DNA from: Arcicella aquatica
GTDB taxonomy: Bacteria > Bacteroidota > Bacteroidia > Cytophagales > Spirosomataceae
DNA length: 64,000 nt
Direction of reading: 5' to 3'
NCBI RefSeq assembly: GCF_034928825.1
Contig: NZ_JAYFUL010000006.1
Location: 173,773-237,772 of the forward strand
Positions 54,426 to 63,129 of the stretch are shown one piece after another. The notes under the pieces were generated by a model. It did no database searches and had not been told where the DNA came from. It saw nothing but the letters and a program-made list of their open reading frames with translations. Position 1 is the stretch's first letter. Each line of letters starts with the position of its first letter. A program made the translations under genes and the position numbers.

Positions 54426-55400
54426 ATGAACTCCTATCAACTCGAAGAAGAAGAAAGTAAAAATAGGCAGAGAGCGCTTATTATTACAATTATCATTAAT
54501 GCTTTAATGTTTTACTTATTTTGGTACATTACGGTATGGACTAGTGAGGAGAACAAAAAAGAAGAATTAGTGGGTGATGGAGGTTTTGTCATGAATTTTG
54601 GGACAGATAAATCAGGAAGTGGAAAAGTTTATACAAAAAACAAAGCCAGTGATTTAAAAGAAGAAATAGAATCTAAAGCTTCGACTGAAACTAAGAAAAT
54701 AGAAAAGGTAGTTCCAAAGCCTGTGATTCCTCCAGAAGTTGAAAAAGTAAAAACAGTTGTTAAGAAAGCTCCTAAAGAACCACCAGTAGTCAGTAGCAAA
54801 GTTACGAGCCCTGTAAAAGTGAAAGAGGAAGTAATAACTAAAGTTGAGAAAAAGGTTGCAACAAAACCAGCTGAAGTAAAGCCAACTCCTGCACCTGTTA
54901 AAGTCCCTGAGAAGAAAATTGATAATTCAGCACTGTTACCAACCAAGAAAGGAAATAGTTCTTCTAATGGTACTTCGGGAACAGAATCAAGACCAGGAGG
55001 AGCATCTGATGGAAATTCCAAAGGGAAGGGAAATCAAGGCCAGCCAGAAGGAAAAGTAGTAGAAGGAGGGGATTACACCAAACGACCAGCAGGAGATGGT
55101 AACGGTGGAACAGGAGGAAGCGGAAGCGGTGGAAGTTCCTTAAATTTAACAGGTTGGACATGGTTTAGTAAACCTGTTGTTGATGATGATTCAAACGATA
55201 CAGGTATTATTCGATTCAAAATTAAAGTAGATTCTGATGGTGATGTAGTTGATATTAGTCTTGTCGAAAGCACAGTTAGTCCAACAGTCATGCAGAAATA
55301 CAAAAGAACAGTTCAGAAGACGAAATTTAGACCGACAAGTGATGGAGATAGACCAGAATATTCCTCTGGAACAGTCACTTTCAAATTAAGTCCGAGATAA
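54426..55400 (+). CDS. TonB/TolA-like energy transducer
   Basis: A 324-residue protein with a short cytoplasmic tail, one membrane helix (about 17-38), a long Lys/Pro/Val and then Gly/Ser-rich periplasmic stretch (about 60-225), and a C-terminal TonB/TolA-like domain (GIIRFKIKVDSDGDVVDISLVESTVSP ... KYKRTVQKTKFRP). It would couple inner-membrane energy to the outer membrane. No ExbB/ExbD partners are in the window. It follows the HU/SPOR gene by 36 bases and ends in a strong terminator. Confidence 0.88.
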   Translation: MNSYQLEEEESKNRQRALIITIIINALMFYLFWYITVWTSEENKKEELVGDGGFVMNFGTDKSGSGKVYTKNKASDLKEEIESKASTETKKIEKVVPKPVIPPEVEKVKTVVKKAPKEPPVVSSKVTSPVKVKEEVITKVEKKVATKPAEVKPTPAPVKVPEKKIDNSALLPTKKGNSSSNGTSGTESRPGGASDGNSKGKGNQGQPEGKVVEGGDYTKRPAGDGNGGTGGSGSGGSSLNLTGWTWFSKPVVDDDSNDTGIIRFKIKVDSDGDVVDISLVESTVSPTVMQKYKRTVQKTKFRPTSDGDRPEYSSGTVTFKLSPR

Positions 55401-55416
55401 TTTGAGATAATTATTG

Positions 55417-55449
55417 AAAAGTGTAAGTCGAAAGGCTTACACTTTTTTT
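55417..55449 (+). terminator. Terminator of the envelope block
   Basis: AAAAGTGTAAG pairs with CTTACACTTTT around an eight-base loop, followed by a T-run, 17 bases after the TonB-like stop. Confidence 0.88.
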
Positions 55450-55538
55450 CTTTTAAGAGCATCCATCAATTATCTTTGTTCATTAGATAATCAGGATAAA
55501 TCATCAGGATTGCTCTTTAAACATCCGATTTTAATAAA

Positions 55539-56831
55539 ATGACCTACGAAGAAACTATTCATTATTTATACCAACAACTACCCGTATTCCACAGAATAGG
55601 GAAGAAAGCTTTCAAGGCCAACTTAGATAATACCAATGCTATTTGTGCGCATTTAGGAAACCCTCATGAAAAATTTAAAACAATTCATATTGCAGGGACC
55701 AATGGAAAAGGAAGTACTTCACATTTTATCGCTGCTATTTTGCAAGTTGCGGGTTATAAAACAGGCTTATATACTTCGCCACATTTAAAATCATATACTG
55801 AACGCATTCGTATTAATGGAGCGCCAATAGCTGAAGAAGAAGTTGTTTCCTTCGTGGCAGAGAATCAGCGTTTTTTAGAGGATTTAAAGCCTTCTTTTTT
55901 TGAAATGAGCGTAGGTATGGCCTTTGACTATTTTGCCCGTCAACAGGTTGATATTGCAGTAATTGAAGTAGGTTTAGGTGGGCGATTAGATTCTACTAAT
56001 ATTATTCATCCAGAACTATCTGTCATCACAAACATTAGCTTTGATCATACGGATATTTTAGGAGATACCCTTGCTCTGATTGCTGGAGAAAAAGCTGGAA
56101 TTATCAAAAGAAATACGCCCGTCGTTATAAGTGAGTATCAAGATGAAACCAAGGGCGTCTTTAATCAGAAAGCCTTAGCAGAAGGTGCCGATATCTTTTT
56201 TGCAGAAGATAGTTTTTCAATAAAATCATTTGATAACAACGGACTATCATTAACATTAGAAATTCTCAATAAAAAAACTAATTTATCTGAAACTTATATT
56301 TCTCAACTAAAGGGGAGTTATCAGTTAAAAAATATTTTAGGGGTATTACAAGCTGTTGAAATATTGAAACAACAAGGATTTGATATTTCAAACGAAGATG
56401 TTAAATATGGAATTGAAAATGTTGTTTCAATCACTGGATTAAAAGGGCGTTGGCAAGTATTAGCAGAAAACCCAACGATGATTTGTGATACAGCCCATAA
56501 TTTAAGTGGCATTACTGAAGTACTATCAAGCATCGCAAAGATAAAATACAATAAGCTATGGATGATATTAGGCTTTGTTTCTGATAAAGATATTGAAGGC
56601 ATTTTAGCGCTGTTACCTAAAGAAGCCACCTATATCTTTTGTCAAGCCAATGTCCCTAGAGCGTTAGAAGCCAACCTATTAAGTGAAAAAGCAATGCATT
56701 ATAATTTGCACGGTTCTGTCATAGAAGATGTAAACAAAGCCATTGCTTTTGTTAAAAATCAGGCTTCAGCTAAAGATTTAATTTATGTTGGTGGAAGTAC
56801 TTTTGTAGTAGCAGATATTGACGAGTTGTAA
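55539..56831 (+). CDS. folC: Bifunctional folylpolyglutamate/dihydrofolate synthase
   Basis: FolC adds glutamate to folates (and glutamate to dihydropteroate). It has 430 residues of the Mur ligase fold: ATP-binding IAGTNGKGSTSH (about 52-63), the TSPHLKSYTERIRING motif, EVGLGGRLDSTN and the C-terminal DTAHNLSG. It is a stand-alone gene after the terminator of the TonB-like gene, 48 bases before trmB. Confidence 0.95.
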   Translation: MTYEETIHYLYQQLPVFHRIGKKAFKANLDNTNAICAHLGNPHEKFKTIHIAGTNGKGSTSHFIAAILQVAGYKTGLYTSPHLKSYTERIRINGAPIAEEEVVSFVAENQRFLEDLKPSFFEMSVGMAFDYFARQQVDIAVIEVGLGGRLDSTNIIHPELSVITNISFDHTDILGDTLALIAGEKAGIIKRNTPVVISEYQDETKGVFNQKALAEGADIFFAEDSFSIKSFDNNGLSLTLEILNKKTNLSETYISQLKGSYQLKNILGVLQAVEILKQQGFDISNEDVKYGIENVVSITGLKGRWQVLAENPTMICDTAHNLSGITEVLSSIAKIKYNKLWMILGFVSDKDIEGILALLPKEATYIFCQANVPRALEANLLSEKAMHYNLHGSVIEDVNKAIAFVKNQASAKDLIYVGGSTFVVADIDEL

Positions 56832-56879
56832 TTTTAAGAGCGTAATTCAAATATTAAGAAAAAAATAAGTAGTAGATTA

Positions 56880-57533
56880 ATGGGAAGGCAAAAAGCTAAA
56901 AGATTTGAGAGTAATATTATTCAAGAGAATGTTATACAAGAAGGAAAACCATTGTATGAAAATATAAAAGGGGCATGGAATAAAGAGGTTTTTCATAATT
57001 CAAATCCCATCGTACTTGAACTGGGCTGTGGAAAGGGTGAATATACAGTAGGGTTGGCCAAGTTATTTCCTGATAAGAATTTTATAGGCATTGATATAAA
57101 AGGGGATAGGATAGCAGTGGGGAGTCAGAAAGCGATTGAAGGTAATTTAAGGAATGTTGCCTTTCTGAGAACTAAAATACATGGGTTAGATAGTTTTTTT
57201 GAAGAAAATGAAGTGTCTGAGATTTGGATAACTTTTCCTGACCCACAAGTATTACAGAGTGGCGTAAGGAGAAGGCTTACAAATCCACGTTTTTTAGAGA
57301 TTTATGCTAAAATTTTATCCCCAGGAGGGTATTTACATTTAAAAACAGATTCAGAATCATTTTTTAAATACTCAATCACTGCTTTAAATGATTTTGGAGC
57401 GAAGGGCTTAATTGAAACTACAGACCTGTATAATTCTGATTTGAATGTAAGGCATTATAATATTAAGACCAGATTTGAAGAGATTTTTACGGCAAAAGGT
57501 TTCAATATTAATTACTTGTATTGCTCGTTTTAA
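56880..57533 (+). CDS. trmB: tRNA (guanine-N7-)-methyltransferase
   Basis: TrmB of 217 residues, a SAM enzyme that makes m7G46 in tRNA. Motifs: LELGCGKGEYTVGLAKLFPDKNFIGIDIKGDRI (SAM site), ITFPDPQ (catalytic Asp-Pro) and YLHLKTDSESFF. The segment after the catalytic motif (VLQSGVRRRLTNPRFL) varies from the usual W-K-R-H form but is normal for Bacteroidota. Likely co-transcribed with folC (48-base gap). Confidence 0.94.
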   Translation: MGRQKAKRFESNIIQENVIQEGKPLYENIKGAWNKEVFHNSNPIVLELGCGKGEYTVGLAKLFPDKNFIGIDIKGDRIAVGSQKAIEGNLRNVAFLRTKIHGLDSFFEENEVSEIWITFPDPQVLQSGVRRRLTNPRFLEIYAKILSPGGYLHLKTDSESFFKYSITALNDFGAKGLIETTDLYNSDLNVRHYNIKTRFEEIFTAKGFNINYLYCSF

Positions 57534-57542
57534 AAGGTTATA

Positions 57543-57582
57543 AAACAAAAAAGGTGAATCAAACGATTCACCTTTTTTGTTT
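57543..57582. terminator. Bidirectional terminator between trmB and gapA
   Basis: A long stem (AAACAAAAAAGGTGAATC / GATTCACCTTTTTTGTTT, loop AAAC) lies between the convergent genes, with T-runs in both directions. Confidence 0.92.
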
Positions 57583-57595
57583 ATTTGTCAGTTGA

Positions 57596-58606
57596 TTATT
57601 TAATCAATTGAGCAAAATAATTTACTGTACGTACTAATTGAGAAACGTAAGACATTTCGTTATCGTACCAAGATACAGTTCTAACGATTTGACTATCACC
57701 TACAGTTTGTACTTTAGTTTGTGTTGCATCGAATAATGAACCAAATGAAGTACCAATGATATCGCTACTTACGATTTCGTCTTCAGTATAACCAAAGCTT
57801 TCGTTTGAAGCTGCTTTCATTGCCTCATTGATTTCACTAGCTGTAACTTTTTTAGCTAATATTACAGTAAGTTCAGTTAATGAACCAGTAATGGTTGGAA
57901 CTCTTTGAGCAGAACCATCCAATTTACCTTTTAATGAAGGAAGTACTAAACCAATTGCTTTTGCAGCACCTGTAGAGTTTGGTACAATGTTTTCAGCAGC
58001 AGCTCTAGCTCTTCTTAAATCACCTTTAGCGTGTGGAGCATCCAAAGTATTTTGGTCATTTGTATAAGCATGAACAGTTGTCATTAAGCCGTTTACAATA
58101 CCAAATTGTTCTTCTAATACTTTTGCCATTGGAGCTAAACAGTTAGTTGTACAAGATGCACCACTAATTACTGTTTCAGAACCATCTAAAATATCGTGAT
58201 TTACGTTAAATACAATTGTTTTAGCATCACCAGTAGCAGGAGCAGAGATTACTACTTTCTTAGCACCAGCAGTTATATGAGCAGAAGCTTTTTCTTTATC
58301 AGTAAAGAAGCCTGTACATTCTAATACAACGTCAACTTCGTGTTTTCCCCAAGGAATAAGAGCTGGATCTCTCTGAGCATAAATAGTTACTTCTTCGCCA
58401 TTAACTGTAATAGTGCTTTCAGTAGAAGTAACTTCTGCATTAAAACGTCCTTGCGCTGAGTCATATTTTAATAAATGAGCCAACACTTTAGGGCTAGTTA
58501 AATCATTGATTGCTACAATATCAATGCCTTCCATGTTATAAATCTGACGATAGACTAAGCGTCCTATGCGTCCAAAACCGTTGATTGCAACTTTTACCTT
58601 TGCCAT
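57596..58606 (-). CDS. gap: Glyceraldehyde-3-phosphate dehydrogenase, type I
   Basis: Glycolytic NAD-dependent GAPDH of 336 residues. The N-terminal INGFGRIGRLVYRQ binds NAD, the catalytic Cys is in SGASCTTNCLAP (about residue 151), and the phosphate-binding RAAAENIVPNSTGAAKAIGLVLP and the terminal WYDNEMSYVSQLV are conserved. It is monocistronic, with its own promoter and terminator. Confidence 0.97.
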   Translation of the reverse strand: MAKVKVAINGFGRIGRLVYRQIYNMEGIDIVAINDLTSPKVLAHLLKYDSAQGRFNAEVTSTESTITVNGEEVTIYAQRDPALIPWGKHEVDVVLECTGFFTDKEKASAHITAGAKKVVISAPATGDAKTIVFNVNHDILDGSETVISGASCTTNCLAPMAKVLEEQFGIVNGLMTTVHAYTNDQNTLDAPHAKGDLRRARAAAENIVPNSTGAAKAIGLVLPSLKGKLDGSAQRVPTITGSLTELTVILAKKVTASEINEAMKAASNESFGYTEDEIVSSDIIGTSFGSLFDATQTKVQTVGDSQIVRTVSWYDNEMSYVSQLVRTVNYFAQLIK

Positions 58607-58641
58607 TTTTAAATAAGGGATAATTGATTAAATCTACAGTA

Positions 58642-58673
58642 CAAAAGTAGAGTTTTTAGGAGAATAATACAAG
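58642..58673 (-). promoter_or_regulatory. Promoter of gap
   Basis: On the minus strand: CTTG (58670-58673), a 20-base spacer and TACTTTTG (58642-58649), 35 bases before the gap ATG. A good match to TTTG-N19/20-TAnnTTTG. Confidence 0.65.
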
Positions 58674-59387
58674 TAAAAACAATATATATAAGTGGCTATC
58701 CACATTAGTAATTTTTAGCAGTAAATTTAGTAAAAAACTAATTACTCGGTTAAGATTACTAAAAATAATAGTTGTTTTATTTAGTTTTGCTAATTTATGT
58801 ACTGTACTATTACCTTATTTATAGCTTACAATCCTGATAGAAAATTGCTCTTAAACTACTTAATATCTGCCTCGCTACGGCATAATATAACCTCTATAAA
58901 GCATATAAATGATAAATATAGTAATATGAAAGTCTTAAGAAAAGGATAGGGAAGGGGATATTTATTACGTTTAGCGCAATAGGAATGAGCTTAAATAAAG
59001 ATATCATGCATACATCTGTAAATATATGCTAGAGCTGTTCCTAAAAGACTGTATACACTAAAGAGAGTCTATTCAAATGAAATCAATCTGAGAAAGAAAT
59101 AAAATTAGGAAAATCTTGTGTTCAATTATTTCTGGCTATAAACTGTCAAATTGACATACTATCATTAAAATAATCAACCAAATAATATTTTGTTTATCTA
59201 ATATTCGTATAAAAATACTATTTGCAATACACTTAAAATCAATTAATTGAATCATTTAAAGTAAACAAACAGTTTTCAACATAAAATAGGAGAGCGCTAG
59301 TGAGGATAATATCTAATAGCTTAATGCTATAACATCCTATCAGACGATTCTCTTAATATAATTTCATTAAGTATGTTCAAAACAGAT
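58674..59387. other. Long non-coding gap between gap and dapD
   Basis: About 710 AT-rich bases without a supported frame, tRNA or long inverted repeat. One DnaA-box-like word, CTATCCACA, is at 58695-58703 (one mismatch to TTATCCACA), but no cluster, so I do not call an origin. The length is unusual for this otherwise compact region and a small RNA or long leader of dapD could hide here. Confidence 0.5.
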
Positions 59388-59395
59388 TATCTTTG
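59388..59395 (+). promoter_or_regulatory. -7 promoter element of dapD
   Basis: TATCTTTG matches TAnnTTTG, 38 bases before the ATG at 59433. No clear -33 box at 19-20 bases upstream. Confidence 0.5.
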
Positions 59396-59432
59396 TAGAT
59401 TAAATAAAAGCAACAATATCCAAAATATTTAA

Positions 59433-60251
59433 ATGGAAAATTTAAAACAAATTATTGAAAACGCTTGGGAGAATCCAACTTTACGTTCATCAGATGAAAC
59501 AAAAAAAGCTATTGAAGCCGTAGTTGAAAAAGTAGATAAGGGAGAGCTTAGAACGGCACATCCAAATGAAGATGGCTCTTGGACGGTCAATGAATGGGTT
59601 AAAAAAGCAATCGTAATGTATTTCCCTATTCGCCAAATGGAAGTGCAAGAAGTAGGTATTTTTGAATTTCATGATAAAATGAAACTAAAGAATAATTATG
59701 CTAATTTAGGCGTACGTGTTGTGCCACCTGCAGTAGCAAGATATGGAGCTTATTTAGCAAAAGGCGTAATCATGATGCCATCATACGTAAACATTGGTGC
59801 TTATGTAGACTCGGGAACAATGGTAGATACTTGGGCTACAGTGGGTAGTTGTGCTCAAATCGGTAAAGATGTTCACTTGAGTGGTGGTGTTGGAATTGGC
59901 GGCGTTTTAGAGCCACCACAGGCTTCGCCAGTGATTATTGAAGATGGTGCTTTCATTGGCTCACGTTGTATTGTTGTTGAAGGAGCAAGAATTGGTAAAC
60001 GTGCAGTATTAGGAGCTGGTGTTACAATCACTGGGAGTTCTAAAATAATAGATGTAACAGGTACTGAACCTGTAGAATACATAGGATTCGTTCCTGAGAA
60101 TAGTGTGGTTATTCCTGGAAGTTTAACCAAGAAATTTGCTGCGGGTGAATACAATGTTCCTTGTGCTTTAATCATTGGTAAGCGCAAGGAAAGTACAGAC
60201 CTTAAAACCTCTTTAAATCAAGCGCTAAGAGAGAATAATGTAGTTGTTTAA
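59433..60251 (+). CDS. dapD: Tetrahydrodipicolinate N-succinyltransferase
   Basis: DapD of 272 residues, which succinylates tetrahydrodipicolinate from succinyl-CoA in the lysine and diaminopimelate pathway. The N-terminal helical part is followed by the left-handed beta-helix with hexapeptide repeats (MMPSYVNIGAYVDSGTMVDTWATVGSCAQIGKDVHLSGGVGIGG) and VIEDGAFIGSRCIVVEGARIGKRAVLGAGV. Length is normal. Monocistronic. Confidence 0.96.
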   Translation: MENLKQIIENAWENPTLRSSDETKKAIEAVVEKVDKGELRTAHPNEDGSWTVNEWVKKAIVMYFPIRQMEVQEVGIFEFHDKMKLKNNYANLGVRVVPPAVARYGAYLAKGVIMMPSYVNIGAYVDSGTMVDTWATVGSCAQIGKDVHLSGGVGIGGVLEPPQASPVIIEDGAFIGSRCIVVEGARIGKRAVLGAGVTITGSSKIIDVTGTEPVEYIGFVPENSVVIPGSLTKKFAAGEYNVPCALIIGKRKESTDLKTSLNQALRENNVVV

Positions 60252-60269
60252 GGATTGTATCCATTCAAG

Positions 60270-60300
60270 AAAAAAAGTCGTGAAAATCACGACTTTTTTT
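60270..60300 (+). terminator. Terminator of dapD
   Basis: AAAAAAGTCGTGA pairs with TCACGACTTTTTT, followed by Ts, 19 bases after the dapD stop. Confidence 0.9.
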
Positions 60301-60413
60301 CTTGCTATTAACTTAAAAATAACGTTCAATATTCTATTTGATTGATTTTCATCTTAAATTCGGTTAATACATATACATTCCAACTGAATGTTCATTCTAA
60401 ATAATATATAATA

Positions 60414-61271
60414 ATGATAAATGAGACACATCCTTTACAATTAGGTAAATACAACAGGCTAGAAGTCATCAAGGAATTAGACTTTGGTTTGTATTTAGAT
60501 GGCTTTGAAGGTGAAGAAATTTTGATTCCTAGAGTCTATGTTCCTGAAGGCACTCAAATAGGACAATTCCTAGATGTATTCATCTACAGAGATTCTGAAG
60601 ATAGACTTATTGCCACTACTTTGAAACCTTATGCAACAGTGGGGGAGTTTGCCTATTTAAAGGTGAAAGATGTGAGTAAATTAGGGGTCTTTTTAGACTG
60701 GGGATTGATGAAAGATTTACTTGTTCCCTTTGGTGAACAACAATCTAAAATGGCCGTGGGAAGGAGTTATTTAGTTTATATTTATATAGACGAAGAGACC
60801 CAAAGAATAGTTGCTTCTGCCAAGATCGATAAGTTTCTCCCAAATGATGCAGAAGAATTTACTGAAAAACAACAGGTAGAATTGCTACCATACGAATACA
60901 CAGATTTAGGCATAAAAGCATTGATTAACAAATGTAAAATAGGTGTAATTTACAAAAATGAAGTATTTAAATCTGTAAATCTAGGAGAGTTTACAATTGG
61001 ATACATTAAGAAAATAAGAGAGGACGGAAAGATTGATTTAACATTGGAAAAAATCGGTTTTGAACGAATTGACAATACTAAATCGTTCATATTATCTCAA
61101 TTAAATAATCATAATGGATTCCTTCCATACAATGATAAAACAAGTGCAGAGGTTATTTATAGCAATTTACAAATGTCAAAAAAGGATTTTAAGAAAGCTA
61201 TAGGGGGATTATACAAAGACATGCAAATTATCATCAAAGAAGATGGAATTTACATCAATAAACAAGAATAA
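60414..61271 (+). CDS. CvfB-like S1 RNA-binding protein
   Basis: A 285-residue protein of the CvfB/YitL type: several S1-like OB folds in a row (about 5-60, 68-130 with AYLKVKDVSKLGVFLDWGLMKDLLVPFGEQ, and 145-215) and a C-terminal winged-helix domain (about 225-285; FLPYNDKTSAEVIYSNLQMSKKDFKKAIGGLYK). In Staphylococcus CvfB binds RNA and affects virulence gene expression; here probably a general RNA-binding regulator. 99 bases upstream of the XRE gene. Confidence 0.9.
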   Translation: MINETHPLQLGKYNRLEVIKELDFGLYLDGFEGEEILIPRVYVPEGTQIGQFLDVFIYRDSEDRLIATTLKPYATVGEFAYLKVKDVSKLGVFLDWGLMKDLLVPFGEQQSKMAVGRSYLVYIYIDEETQRIVASAKIDKFLPNDAEEFTEKQQVELLPYEYTDLGIKALINKCKIGVIYKNEVFKSVNLGEFTIGYIKKIREDGKIDLTLEKIGFERIDNTKSFILSQLNNHNGFLPYNDKTSAEVIYSNLQMSKKDFKKAIGGLYKDMQIIIKEDGIYINKQE

Positions 61272-61279
61272 ATTAACAT

Positions 61280-61369
61280 TTACATTCAATTACATTTGTA
61301 ATTTACACAATCAATTATCATATTTACATTATTAAATTACTATTGTAAATATGTATTAAACATTTGTAA
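61280..61369 (+). promoter_or_regulatory. Cluster of TTACA/TGTAA words before the XRE gene
   Basis: Seven copies of TTACA or its complement TGTAA occur in 90 bases (61280, 61290, 61297, 61303, 61324, 61344, 61365), including the dyad TTACATTTGTAA. They may be binding sites for the XRE regulator itself. High AT content makes chance copies likely, so this is tentative. Confidence 0.4.
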
Positions 61370-61370
61370 C

Positions 61371-61841
61371 ATGGATTTAAATAAAAAAATAGAACAGATA
61401 ATAGTAGATAAGGGGCTCTCCCCAAGTTATTTTGCTGATGCCATAGGGATACAACGAAGTAGTATCTCACACATTCTATCTGGGAGAAATAAGCCTAGTT
61501 TAGACATTGTACAAAGGATTTTGAAGGTATTTCCTGACATAGACAGAGATTGGCTTCTTTTTGATAACGATTCACTTAGTCAGAATATCCCTCAGCCTCA
61601 TAAACAAGTAATTAGTAATCAACCAATTAGGCCTACCCAGAATAGAGATGTAAAACCCCAAGAATCGGTTAAAAATAGTAGTCCTGAGCAATTATATGTA
61701 CAATCGCCTGTAAGTGCCTTACAGAGGCGTAAAACAGAGCGTCCGGAGGTGGTTGAAGCACCCGCTCCATCTGGTAAGCAAATAGAAAGGATTGTTATAT
61801 TTTATACGGATGGCACCTTTATGGAAAGTAAACCTGTTTAA
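61371..61841 (+). CDS. XRE-family helix-turn-helix regulator
   Basis: A 156-residue protein. The N-terminal HTH-XRE domain (about 5-65) reads SPSYFADAIGIQRSSISHILSGRNKPSLDIVQRIL and ends with the Bacteroidota-typical IDRDWLLF. The remainder is a long, polar and Gln/Pro-rich tail (about 70-130) with a short conserved end (IERIVIFYTDGTFMESKP). It may sense something through that end or bind partners. Targets unknown; possibly its own promoter. Confidence 0.87.
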   Translation: MDLNKKIEQIIVDKGLSPSYFADAIGIQRSSISHILSGRNKPSLDIVQRILKVFPDIDRDWLLFDNDSLSQNIPQPHKQVISNQPIRPTQNRDVKPQESVKNSSPEQLYVQSPVSALQRRKTERPEVVEAPAPSGKQIERIVIFYTDGTFMESKPV

Positions 61842-62018
61842 TAAATTTGTACTTTTTTAATATATCCCTTATGTAGTTATGGATAGAGTAGGAGGAAACT
61901 TGCTGGATAAAGAGAGAGGAATTAAATAGAAAAGGAGGTAGATAATGCCTCTTTTAAGTGCTCTTCTTATCAAAGAAAATGGTTAAACAGGATGTTATTT
62001 GAACGAAAAAGATATGGG

Positions 62019-62055
62019 CTCTTAAAATCAAAATTTGATATTTTGATTTTAAGAG
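62019..62055. terminator. 16-bp perfect hairpin downstream of the XRE gene
   Basis: CTCTTAAAATCAAAAT (62019-62034) pairs perfectly with ATTTTGATTTTAAGAG (62040-62055). No U-run follows on the plus strand and it lies 178 bases after the XRE stop, so terminator, small-RNA end or protein site are all possible. Confidence 0.45.
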
Positions 62056-62333
62056 AGGGTAAAAGTGGGCGAAAAAAATCCTTTTTAAAAAAATAAGCTG
62101 ATATTTTATATATCTCTATATTTAATAATAGGATAAATTAAATACAACATCTAGTATTTTTTTGTTATCCATCCGACTCTATTACGTATTGATAACTACC
62201 TATTTATGCTAGGTACTTCCTATTATATCATCGTAGTTTTCTCTTTAAATACCCACCCTTTAGGGTAGTATCTGAAGTAACGTTTCACACAATCATACAT
62301 ATATCTTGCTGATTATCAAATAGTTAACCAAAG

Positions 62334-62349
62334 TGTTCCACGTGAATTT
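62334..62349. other. parS-like ParB-binding site
   Basis: TGTTCCACGTGAATTT matches the widely conserved parS sequence TGTTCCACGTGAAACA at the first 13 of 16 positions, including the CACGTG core. It lies in a non-coding gap, as many parS sites do not need to. parS sites cluster near the replication origin, so this would suggest origin proximity. A chance match to 13 bases is improbable but not excluded. Confidence 0.5.
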
Positions 62350-62494
62350 ATAACTTACTGATAATTAGATACTTATAATTTTATTAGTAATGATAGTAAT
62401 ATTTAAAAAAGCAAATCCATTTATTGATGCATAATTTTAACGTTATTCTTACTAATTTTGATTAATTTTTTACCTAAAACATTATATACAAAAC

Positions 62495-62965
62495 ATGCAA
62501 AGCATAGATTCTCTTAATCAAGTTGCTGAATTTCATCGCACATTCAAAGCTCCAATTCTTGATAAACCACAAATACCTTCATTAGAACGATGTAAATTAA
62601 GAGTAAGTCTTATTGCCGAAGAATTGAGAGAGCTACAAGAAGCCATTGAAGCTAATGATCTTATTGAAGTAGCAGATGCTTTGTGTGATATTCAATATGT
62701 GCTTTCTGGAGCTGTACTTGAGTTTGGTCTTGGTGAAAAATTCGTTGACCTTTTTAATGAAGTACAAAGATCAAATATGTCTAAAGCTTGTAGTACTTAT
62801 GAAGAGGCTGAGGATACTGTAAAATTCTATTTTCAAAAAGATGGCACTGTGGCTGAGATTATAAAAGATGAAGATAAATTTTTAGTTTATAGAACTTCAG
62901 ATAATAAAGTACTTAAATCTGTAAAATATTCACCTGCTGATTTAAAAAGTATTCTAACACTATAA
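62495..62965 (+). CDS. MazG-like nucleotide pyrophosphohydrolase
   Basis: A 156-residue all-alpha NTP pyrophosphohydrolase. The metal-binding pattern IAEELRELQEAIEANDLIEVADALCDIQYV (ExxE then ExxD) belongs to the MazG/PRA-PH superfamily. Residues 100-156 form a beta-rich tail ending in SPADLKSIL. Members remove pyrophosphate from (often non-canonical) nucleoside triphosphates; the substrate is not predictable. It stands alone after the long gap and before the IS remnant. Confidence 0.87.
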   Translation: MQSIDSLNQVAEFHRTFKAPILDKPQIPSLERCKLRVSLIAEELRELQEAIEANDLIEVADALCDIQYVLSGAVLEFGLGEKFVDLFNEVQRSNMSKACSTYEEAEDTVKFYFQKDGTVAEIIKDEDKFLVYRTSDNKVLKSVKYSPADLKSILTL

Positions 62966-63129
62966 TTTTAATGATTCTGCCTTGAAATTTAATCGCCTCA
63001 GAATTAAATAATCAAGGCATTCATATGGATTGATAACCTATTAATTACCAATCCATTACAATAAACCAGTCTCTTCTAAGTAGATATATATTATCAATAT
63101 TATCAGCTTCAAAAAAACAAATTTAATCG

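Larger units (their letters stand above)
61842..62494. other. Non-coding gap with a 16-bp hairpin and a parS-like site
   Basis: A 653-base AT-rich gap with no credible frame. It holds the hairpin CTCTTAAAATCAAAAT / ATTTTGATTTTAAGAG (62019-62055, loop TTGAT) and the parS-like sequence at 62334. One partial DnaA-box-like word (TTATCCATC) appears near 62165. Nothing else was recognised. Confidence 0.55.

Noticed and set aside
54629..55303. Frames on the minus strand within the TonB-like gene (up to 130 codons)
   Set aside because: They come from the low-complexity Lys/Pro/Gly repeats of the true gene and have no independent start region or composition.
58674..59387. Replication origin in the gap before dapD
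   Set aside because: Only one near-match to a DnaA box (CTATCCACA) is visible, with no cluster or AT-unwinding element that stands out.
58674..59432. Lysine riboswitch before dapD
   Set aside because: The conserved lysine riboswitch core could not be recognised, and this class is not expected in Bacteroidota.
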